Source: a virus. Taken from it: a stretch of 54,777 bases of DNA. The notes beneath the pieces were generated by a model that had not been told where the DNA came from, did no database searches, and was given only the letters and a program-made list of their open reading frames with translations. The translations under genes and the position numbers were made by a program. How positions within the stretch are numbered: position 1 is the first letter of the stretch; each line of letters opens with the position of its first letter. The stretch lies in IMG/VR virus record IMGVR_UViG_3300031972_003254, positions 1-54,777 of that record; one strand, written 5' to 3'. Below, one piece after another: positions 49,012-54,777 of the stretch.

Positions 49012-49257
49012 ATGAGCAATGAGAAAGACCCGCGCGTTATCATTCCCATGCCACAGGATTTGGTGGATCGGATCGATGATTTCCGCTTTCGGCAGCGCGT
49101 CCCATCGCGGGCCGAAGCAATCCGCCGCCTGATCGCCATCGCACTTGACGGCATACCGGTTCTTACGGAACTTCTCGCATATCTCGAATCGGTGCCCGAA
49201 GATCCGGAGGTCCAAGATGCCGTTGAGAAGCTGAGGGCAATGCTCTCGCGGGGGTGA
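49012..49257 (+). CDS. Ribbon-helix-helix (CopG/Arc-like) regulator
   Basis: 81 residues. Residues 7-45 form an RHH fold: the strand RVIIPMPQDLVDRI binds the major groove, then DDFRFRQRVPSRAEAIRRLI provides the two helices. The tail is acidic. No toxin gene follows, so it is more likely a transcription regulator than an antitoxin. The ATG has no ribosome site; a TTGACA at 48978 lies ahead, so the message may be short-leadered. AT content is higher here than in the virion genes. Confidence 0.8.
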   Translation: MSNEKDPRVIIPMPQDLVDRIDDFRFRQRVPSRAEAIRRLIAIALDGIPVLTELLAYLESVPEDPEVQDAVEKLRAMLSRG

Positions 49258-49279
49258 GGCGCTTTGAAGATGCAGAACC

Positions 49280-49723
49280 ATGCTTGGTAGAAAAGCCGTC
49301 CTGCAAAATGCATTGGCGCTGACCCTCACATGCACAGCCACGCCGGCGTTCGCATCCGACTGGCGCTATCTTGCGACAGGAGCAAATGGCGTTCGATTAT
49401 ACGTCGATATTGAATCGGTTCGCAGCTTGCCACCGATTACGGTTGCCCGGCCATTCCCTGTTAGACAGGTCTGGATTTATTGGGATTACACTGACGTGAG
49501 TTCGAGGCCCTACGACAGCATGAAAACACTGGAACGGGTGGATTGCAGCGCGGAAACTTCGGCGAAGATGAGCGGGGTGTCCTACGACAAGGGCGGAAGC
49601 GTTCTGACTAGTTGGACCGAGCAAGATTATGCTCACCATTATAAACCTGTTGTGCCAGATTCACTTGACTATTCTATCATGGCCTTTGTGTGCGGATGGG
49701 CAAGCCTTCCTTCGCAAATGTAA
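49280..49723 (+). CDS. Secreted surface-adhesin-E-like protein
   Basis: 147 residues. A signal peptide (AVLQNALALTLTCTATPAFA, cleavage likely after AFA at about residue 25) precedes a beta domain: SDWRYLATGANGVRLYVDIE, VRQVWIYWDYTDVSS, MKTLERVDCSAETS, ending in MAFVCGW. This pattern (W near the start, Y-D-x-x-S, V-W, D-C and a final C) fits the surface-adhesin-E family of Gram-negative exported proteins. The lower GC and rarer codons than the phage core suggest cargo acquired by the prophage. Possibly changes the lysogen's surface. Confidence 0.65.
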   Translation: MLGRKAVLQNALALTLTCTATPAFASDWRYLATGANGVRLYVDIESVRSLPPITVARPFPVRQVWIYWDYTDVSSRPYDSMKTLERVDCSAETSAKMSGVSYDKGGSVLTSWTEQDYAHHYKPVVPDSLDYSIMAFVCGWASLPSQM

Positions 49724-49756
49724 TGTCGCAGACGCAAAGCAGGCGCGAGGTATACG

Positions 49757-50323
49757 GTGGATAAGGCTGGCATCGCGCTGATTTTTGCATTGGCAACGGC
49801 CGGGTGCTCTGGAGCAGATATCAGGGAGCCTGACTGGAAATTCGTTTCGGATGGCTCCAACGGATCGCGGTTCTGCTTCGATGCAAATTCAATAGACTCA
49901 GATCTTTTCTCAGGAAAGAGGCGCGCGTGGGTTCGGATTTTCGAGCCGCAGGAGGGCAGGGCCTATTCCGAAAAGCTGCAATTTAGCGAATTCGACTGCC
50001 GGTCCAACACCGTTACGCAAATCTCATGGATCAGGCGGTACGCAGGCGGGGGATCGAACTCAGGAACCGTCGAGGAAAAAGAGCGGATAGCCGAGCCTGT
50101 ATCACCGGAATCTGTTTATTCTTCAGTAATCAACTCTATATGCAGGCAATCCACTGCGGCCGAGCGAGCCTGCACCCGGCCCGACGATGAATCGTCACGA
50201 GACCTTTTAGAGGAGCTGGAGCGCTATGCCCAATCCGAAGCCACAGGCGAGGCCACAGACAGCTCCGAGACGATCGGGCCTTGGTTGAAATATCAAGACG
50301 GCTCTTCCGTAGCGCGTGAATGA
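49757..50323 (+). CDS. Lipoprotein related to the preceding adhesin-E-like protein
   Basis: 188 residues from GTG 49757. Signal with lipobox ALIFALATAGC, Cys at about residue 17. The mature part repeats the pattern of the neighbour: DWKFVSDGSNGSRFCFDANS, RAWVRIFEPQEGRAYSE, FSEFDCRSNTVTQISW, then INSICRQ. A Glu/Ser-rich C-terminus follows (LLEELERYAQSEATGEATDS). It should be anchored in the outer or inner membrane. Together with the gene before it, it looks like a tandem pair of exported cargo proteins. Confidence 0.65.
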   Translation: MDKAGIALIFALATAGCSGADIREPDWKFVSDGSNGSRFCFDANSIDSDLFSGKRRAWVRIFEPQEGRAYSEKLQFSEFDCRSNTVTQISWIRRYAGGGSNSGTVEEKERIAEPVSPESVYSSVINSICRQSTAAERACTRPDDESSRDLLEELERYAQSEATGEATDSSETIGPWLKYQDGSSVARE

Positions 50324-50370
50324 AGGCCCTCTCGCTGACATGCCCGGCGAGCGCGCGTCAGGAATGATCG

Positions 50371-51177
50371 TCAGGGCAGACTGAGGCCGTAGGTCGCCGC
50401 GACGTAGCCCTTCACGATCTTCAGCGCCGCTTGGTTGGACGCATCGTGCAGGTCGATGTTGAAGATCATGATCTCTGCCACCTGCCCGTCCAGTTCGCCG
50501 CCGGTGGACTGGAAACCGCCGAGATAGAGCGAGGAGACCGCGACCTGCGCGTCCGTATCCGCCGCCTGCACCACGGTTCCGTTGACCGAGAGCGAAACGC
50601 GGCCGGACCCGGCGGTGAAGCTGCCGATCAGCAGCGCCCACGTATCATTGGGCAGCGGGTTGATCGCCGAGATCTGCTGGCCAGCGCCGCTGTCCACCGC
50701 GATCTGCGCATTGCCGGTCGCGTTGGCCGCGCGCAGCAGCCAGTGCTTGCCGTCCTCGCCGCCAGCGCCGGAGCTCAGTATGTTGTGCTGCGTGCCCGCG
50801 CCGACCACGCCGGTGCCTTTCACCACGACGACTTTCGAGTGATGGCCGCTGGGCCCGGTCGGAAACGTGCCGCCCCACGCCATCCGGTCGCCGCGAGAGC
50901 GCGCGAAGGTGAGCGCGCCCTGCCCGTTGATCTGGCTCGCCGAGTACAGCGGCTGCGCACCCGAGGTTGCCTGCGCGAAGGTGCCACCGTTGTTACTGCG
51001 ATCCGCCAGCGCGGAAACGCGATTCGAGCCGTCCATCGTCAAAAAGTCAGGATGCGCCGTGTTCCAGCCCATCAGGCCGGCCAGCGCACCAACGGCGGCT
51101 CCGTAGTCGACGATGGGAATGGTGTCGTCGGGGTCGGACAGGGTCAGCGGAACCTGCAGAAGCGGGCGAATGGTCAC
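50371..51177 (-). CDS. Tail fibre tip protein with LamG-like lectin domain
   Basis: 268 residues from GTG 51177 (GTGA overlap with the fibre gene). Residues 45-265 look like a concanavalin A/LamG jelly roll: TMDGSNRVSALADRSNNGGT, WALLIGSFTAGSGRVSLSVN, GTVVQAADTDAQVAVSSLYL, GGFQSTGGELDGQVAEIMIF, KIVKGYVAATYGLSLP at the end. Domains like this bind sugars at the end of virus fibres. It is the last gene of the leftward tail fibre operon. Confidence 0.75.
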   Translation of the reverse strand: MTIRPLLQVPLTLSDPDDTIPIVDYGAAVGALAGLMGWNTAHPDFLTMDGSNRVSALADRSNNGGTFAQATSGAQPLYSASQINGQGALTFARSRGDRMAWGGTFPTGPSGHHSKVVVVKGTGVVGAGTQHNILSSGAGGEDGKHWLLRAANATGNAQIAVDSGAGQQISAINPLPNDTWALLIGSFTAGSGRVSLSVNGTVVQAADTDAQVAVSSLYLGGFQSTGGELDGQVAEIMIFNIDLHDASNQAALKIVKGYVAATYGLSLP

Positions 51178-53144
51178 GGAATCGTCTCCTCGAATGTGGG
51201 CAGCCAGTTCCAAAGCAGGCGTGTCGGGTCCGGAAGGCAGGGCACGGCGTCGCTGTCGCGGATATTGCCCCAGGCAGAGGGGCGACCGGTGATCCCGGCG
51301 ATGGCGGTGTAGGCGTAGCGCAGCGTCCCGGCCGCTGCCGAGGACAGCGTAAGGGTCAAGGTCTTTCCCGAGACGGCAACATTGGTGACAGTGACGCCGC
51401 CGGAGTATTCGAACCCTTTGAGGTAGGTCGTGTTCTCGGGAAGCGTGGCGGTGTCGATGACAAGATTGCCGATCGCGTTGCCCAGCGAGATCGTGATGGT
51501 GTCGCCGACGCGGTTGATCGCCGTAGGCATCATCGGCGCGAAGCTGCCGCCAGCCCGCAGCCGGTCGCGCGCCTTAGCCCGGTACGCGCCCATGAGCCGG
51601 TACGAGCGTGCCGGGCGGTGGATGTGGTCCACTATCGGCATGCCCGGCTCGGCCAGCGTCTCGTAGACGTAGCTCGGGCCGATCAGCCACATGTCGGATT
51701 CGTCGCGCGCAAGTTCATAGTGGGCGACGGCAATGTCGCTTGCACCATAAAGGCCGTTCGCTGCTGCCGCGAGTTGATGGATCAGCAGCTTGAGCGCGGG
51801 ATCCGAAGAATGACCGGACTGAGCGCGAATCTCCGGGAGCCAGTTTGCATTGTAGGCGTCCAGCAGGCCGCGCATCAGGGTTTTGTAGGTCGCCTTCGCG
51901 GTTCCCGCAGCGCGATCCGCCTCGCCTTGCGTGATCGCAATGTCCGGTATCGTCACCGTGAAGCCGCGCGCCGCCGCCAGCGCAATGAGGCGCTGCACTT
52001 CTATCAGGCCGTTGGCAAAGGGTTGCGTCCCCGAGTTGATCTGGTCGATCCGCTGCCCGTTAGAGCCATGCGAGCGGAAGAAGCCGTAGCGGTTCACCCC
52101 GCGTGCGATGTTCGCGCCGTAAAGCTGATGCATCGCCCCGCAGCCCTGCGTCTCGCCATTGCCGCCCGCCGCGTCCTCCTGCTCGATTGCGGGCACGAGG
52201 GAGGTGAGGGTGCTGCCGGAAAGGACGTTGCTCATCCTGCCGCGCGTGCCGGTGTTGAACATCAGGCTGAAGGGCGGCGGTTGATTGGTCAGGGTCGGCG
52301 AAGTCTGCTTGGTCCGCTCGGCTCCCGCACCATTCGTAAGCGACTGCCCCGTATCGTTCATCGCATCGATCTTGGTGTCCATGAGCGTAGGCGAGCCCGC
52401 GCTTACGCCGCCGGACGGCGCGTCGCCAAGCCGGGCAGACAGACGCGCCACAGTCTCGTCCGTAAAGCTGCCCACGCCTATCTGACCGGTTTCGACGTGG
52501 ATCGTCAGCAAGCCGCGCACACCATCGCCGATGATGTGAACATCGCCATTGGCGTCGGGAATCGCCCGGGTGAACTCGACGCCGTTCAGTTGCGCATCGC
52601 CCAGGGCATTGAAGCCGAGCAGCATCTTTTTCGTAAACGGATCGTAGACCAGGGCGCCAGGACGGATTCCAGTGTCAGGGGCCTTTATCGCCGAGATTGC
52701 CGCGTCGGCGAGTTCCGCATTGGCTGCAGTGAGCCAGCTTTCCAGCGCCCCGACGCGAACGAGCGAGGCAACGCTATCCGAGTAGCGGTAGTACCCTGCG
52801 TTGGGGGTATTGCCGCCATCGGCACCGAAGTCTCCAGCTACCGACGTATGCTGACCCGTGTCGGATGCCAGCACTACGGCAGTATCGCCGTCAGCGAACG
52901 ACGCCGCATCGGCGAGCGTCCAGCTTTCGAAGTGTTCGGCGGAACCGAAGGCCAGCGCCTCGTCCCGTGCGCCCTCGGTCGCCTGTCGGGCGAGCTGGGC
53001 CGCTGCATTTGCGGCTGTCGCCGATGCGGCCTCGCTGATGGCCACGTCCTTTGCCGTGAGTGCATCGGCACCCGTGGTGCCGAGAAGAGTGTTCGTCTTC
53101 TCGTAGAAGGCGGCGGACATCGCGCGCGCGGTACGGTCCTTCAC
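51174..53144 (-). CDS. Tail fibre/spike with SGNH-type esterase domain
   Basis: 656 residues from GTG 53144 (GGAGG six bases upstream). Residues 1-60 form an Ala-rich helical stalk (AISEAASATAANAAAQLARQ), residues 70-235 beta modules. Residues 260-520 resemble an SGNH/sialate acetylesterase: GQS nucleophile block in DAMNDTGQSLTNGAG, a mid block TIPDIAITQGEADRAAGTA, and the D-x-x-H pair in MPIVDHIHRPARSYRLMGAY. Residues 540-656 are a beta C-terminus. Enzymes of this type remove acetyl groups from surface polysaccharide to let the phage attach. The neighbour downstream is a LamG-like tip. Confidence 0.75.
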   Translation of the reverse strand: MKDRTARAMSAAFYEKTNTLLGTTGADALTAKDVAISEAASATAANAAAQLARQATEGARDEALAFGSAEHFESWTLADAASFADGDTAVVLASDTGQHTSVAGDFGADGGNTPNAGYYRYSDSVASLVRVGALESWLTAANAELADAAISAIKAPDTGIRPGALVYDPFTKKMLLGFNALGDAQLNGVEFTRAIPDANGDVHIIGDGVRGLLTIHVETGQIGVGSFTDETVARLSARLGDAPSGGVSAGSPTLMDTKIDAMNDTGQSLTNGAGAERTKQTSPTLTNQPPPFSLMFNTGTRGRMSNVLSGSTLTSLVPAIEQEDAAGGNGETQGCGAMHQLYGANIARGVNRYGFFRSHGSNGQRIDQINSGTQPFANGLIEVQRLIALAAARGFTVTIPDIAITQGEADRAAGTAKATYKTLMRGLLDAYNANWLPEIRAQSGHSSDPALKLLIHQLAAAANGLYGASDIAVAHYELARDESDMWLIGPSYVYETLAEPGMPIVDHIHRPARSYRLMGAYRAKARDRLRAGGSFAPMMPTAINRVGDTITISLGNAIGNLVIDTATLPENTTYLKGFEYSGGVTVTNVAVSGKTLTLTLSSAAAGTLRYAYTAIAGITGRPSAWGNIRDSDAVPCLPDPTRLLWNWLPTFEETIP

Positions 53145-53145
53145 G

Positions 53146-53439
53146 TCAGACCTCCGAGCGGACGATCAACGAGGAACCAGCCCCTGCCGCCATGCGGATG
53201 AACGCCCCCCCTTCGACGATGAAGAAGCCCGCCGCCGTGATCGTATCGTATCGGTCGAACCGGGCGTCACGAACCGAGTAGGCGGCAAAGTTGACGCCGT
53301 CGAAAGAGCGCTCAAGCTGGTAAGGCGTTGCCGGCGTGCCGATAACCTGAATTTCGACCTCGCTCGCCTCGATGAAATTCATCGGTGACGTGGGCGTGTC
53401 CCACGTCTTGGGAGTGGAACTTATCGCACTCGCTTCCAT
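53146..53439 (-). CDS. Small fibre-operon protein
   Basis: 97 residues, beta-rich: MNFIEASEVEIQVIGTPATP, YQLERSFDGVNFAAYSVRDA, ITAAGFFIVEGGAFIRMAAG. The pattern (T-P-x-x-P-Y-Q-L-x-R-S-x-D-G) recurs in phage proteins that come before tail fibres and may be an adaptor. First gene of the operon, downstream of motif F; its stop is one base before the fibre GTG. Confidence 0.65.
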   Translation of the reverse strand: MEASAISSTPKTWDTPTSPMNFIEASEVEIQVIGTPATPYQLERSFDGVNFAAYSVRDARFDRYDTITAAGFFIVEGGAFIRMAAGAGSSLIVRSEV

Positions 53440-53469
53440 GGAACCGCCATCCCCGCTGTCTGCAATATT

Positions 53470-53482
53470 GTCGGTATACGAC
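53470..53482. promoter_or_regulatory. Late-class motif F, GTCGTATACCGAC on the minus strand
   Basis: Copy of the TGTC-N7-GAC motif (one end base differs) in the 66-base gap between the integrase stop and the tail fibre operon, 31 bases ahead of the first fibre gene. On the minus strand it has the same GTCGTATAC core as motif E. Confidence 0.45.
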
Positions 53483-53505
53483 GAATCGCAGGCGAGGGAA
53501 ACGTC

Positions 53506-54777
53506 CTATCGCGACGCGCGCCTTCCAAGCTCCAGCAAGGCATCGGCTGGCACTGCGCCTTCAAGCAGAAGGTCCGCCCACTCCTGCGCGATCTCACGTC
53601 GGCGTGCATTGAACTGCGCGCGATTGTAGGCGCTTTCCACTTCGTTCTCAGGGATATGGGCCAGCATCAGGTCAATAATGGCACGGTCATCGGGGCGGCG
53701 CGCCACCTGAGCACGCTCATTCATGATCGTCGAGAAGGCTGCGCGCCAACCGTGCGGAACGTGCCGCCCGTGCCACCCTGCCCGATTGTAGAGATACCCT
53801 ATGGCGTTTTCGGACAACGGGGTGTGGGCATGCCGTTGTCCTGGGAAGACAAGCTCTCCTTTGCCGGAAAGCCGTCTGACCGCCTCGAACACCTCTACCG
53901 CCTGCGGCGAAAGAGGAACGACGTGGTCGAACGCTGCCTCATCCTTCCGCTCGAGCGACAGCTTCATACGGGCTGCCGGGATGTGCCAAACCGGCCCACC
54001 CCTTTCGTGCAGCCTGACCTCATCCCAGCGCGCACCGCGAACCACGCCTGGCCGAACAACGGTCAGCGCAAGCAGACGCGAGGCAAGCAAGGTGACGGGA
54101 TAGGCCCCGCCCTCATCTGTCTTGGCCAGCAGCCCGCGCAACTCGGCGAGGTCGACCACTGCCGGCTGCCTGCGCCGTTTGGGAATCGGCTTGAGCGCCT
54201 TCGTCACGATGGCAGCCGGATCGTCGCGGGCGATGCCCTGACTGATCGCATAGACGAAAACCCCGGAGATGCGTTGGCGCAGCCGCTTGGCTGTCTCGAC
54301 TGCACCGCGGCGTTCCACCTTGCGGAGCACATCGAGCAGGAGCGGTGCATCGATCTCCGAAATCGGTAGCGCGCCGATAGATGGGAATATGTCCCGTTCC
54401 AGCGAGTGCAGCACGTCCCTGGTGTGGATTGGCGTCCACCGGTCCGCCTGCAAGTCATGCCACTCGCGCGCGACCGATTCGAAGGTATGCGCCGCCTTCG
54501 ACCTCGCCGTCACTGCAGCCCGCTTCTTTTCGATGGCAGGGTCGCGACCGTCCCGGATCATTGCCCGCGCCGCGTCGCGCCGTTCACGCGCTTCGGCAAG
54601 GGTGACCTCGGGATAGGCGCCGAAGGACAGCAGCTTTTCCTTGCCGGCGTGCCGGTATTTCATGCGCCACAGCTTCGAACCGTTCGGTCGAACCAGCAGG
54701 TGCAGGCCCTTCTCGTCGGCCAGCTTGTAGTCTCGCTCGCCCGGTCCTGCCTTTCGCGCCTTGACGTCCGAGAGCAT
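53506..54777 (-). CDS. int: Tyrosine integrase, P4-type (DUF4102 plus catalytic domain)
   Basis: 423 residues. Residues 1-90 are the DUF4102 arm-binding domain (ADEKGLHLLVRPNGSKLWRM, LLSFGAYPEVTLAEARERRD). Residues 95-185 are the core-binding domain. The catalytic domain holds the first Arg in LLALTVVRPGVVRGARWDEV, the H-x-x-R box in HVPHGWRAAFSTIMNERAQ, the second His in LMLAHIPENEVESAYNRAQF, and the nucleophile Tyr in ESAYNRA. This class usually inserts at tRNA genes with the integrase next to the site, which would lie just beyond 54777. The ATG is the last codon of the window. Confidence 0.92.
   Translation of the reverse strand: MLSDVKARKAGPGERDYKLADEKGLHLLVRPNGSKLWRMKYRHAGKEKLLSFGAYPEVTLAEARERRDAARAMIRDGRDPAIEKKRAAVTARSKAAHTFESVAREWHDLQADRWTPIHTRDVLHSLERDIFPSIGALPISEIDAPLLLDVLRKVERRGAVETAKRLRQRISGVFVYAISQGIARDDPAAIVTKALKPIPKRRRQPAVVDLAELRGLLAKTDEGGAYPVTLLASRLLALTVVRPGVVRGARWDEVRLHERGGPVWHIPAARMKLSLERKDEAAFDHVVPLSPQAVEVFEAVRRLSGKGELVFPGQRHAHTPLSENAIGYLYNRAGWHGRHVPHGWRAAFSTIMNERAQVARRPDDRAIIDLMLAHIPENEVESAYNRAQFNARRREIAQEWADLLLEGAVPADALLELGRRASR

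Noticed and set aside
49012-49723. Toxin-antitoxin pair formed by the RHH gene and the next gene
   Set aside because: The next product has a clear signal peptide and no toxin fold such as RelE or PIN.
50324-50370. Terminator between the convergent cargo and tail fibre genes
   Set aside because: Only weak pairings (CTCGC with GGCGAG, and a direct repeat CGTCAGG); no stable stem with a T-run, so not listed as a feature.

Overview
The window is a nearly complete temperate podovirus-type prophage, high in GC, that reads as coming from an alphaproteobacterium, most likely a sphingomonad. Supporting points are the strongly GC-biased third codon positions, the protein families (DUF2280 small terminase, N4-gp56 capsid, XF1762 protein, surface-adhesin-E-like cargo) and the gene order. 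The combination of podovirus head genes, no tape measure or sheath, and one virion gene of more than 4,000 codons carrying a lysozyme, a DNA methylase and an SNF2 helicase recalls the Bcep22 phage type. That comparison rests on recalled family knowledge, not on a search. The window runs from the stop codon of a truncated Dam gene (position 1) to the start codon of the integrase (54777), so the outer attachment site next to the integrase is not included.

Layout. (1) 1-7742, minus strand: an early operon of tightly overlapping genes with a RecT annealase, a DnaQ-like exonuclease, a coiled-coil protein, an acyl-carrier-like protein, an XF1762 protein, and remnants of a cytosine and an adenine methylase. 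(2) 7743-8777: the lysogeny switch, with an S24-type repressor facing left and a small Cro-like protein facing right. (3) 8853-13833, plus strand: DUF2303 (YfdQ-like) protein, VRR-NUC nuclease, a Cys-rich GP88-like protein, a DUF1376 replication protein and its partner, closed by a strong hairpin at 13833-13867. (4) 14009-27572: metallopeptidase, terminase, portal, scaffold, capsid and head-tail genes. (5) 27569-30976: virion accessory and lysis genes (membrane proteins, GH24 endolysin, two micro-ORFs, nested spanins). (6) 31074-47855: a second virion operon ending in the 4321-residue protein. (7) 47852-50323: a Rha/KilAC regulator, an RHH regulator and two exported proteins that look like lysogenic cargo. 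(8) 53439-50371, minus strand: a tail fibre operon with an SGNH esterase-like fibre and a LamG-like tip protein, followed by the integrase.

Three observations stand out. First, a palindromic motif TGTC-N7-GACA recurs in non-coding gaps. Three copies lie in the lysogeny switch. Three more, of a GTCGTA subtype, each sit just ahead of one late gene block (16229 terminase nuclease/portal, 31021 second virion operon, 53470 tail fibres). I infer a shared regulatory circuit. Second, the large terminase is split into an ATPase gene and a nuclease gene, and one of these motifs lies in the 53-bp gap. Third, a 99-codon gene with its own ribosome binding site (38352-38651) is overprinted on the linker of the giant ORF, exactly where the lysozyme half joins the DarB-like half, which suggests how the fusion arose.
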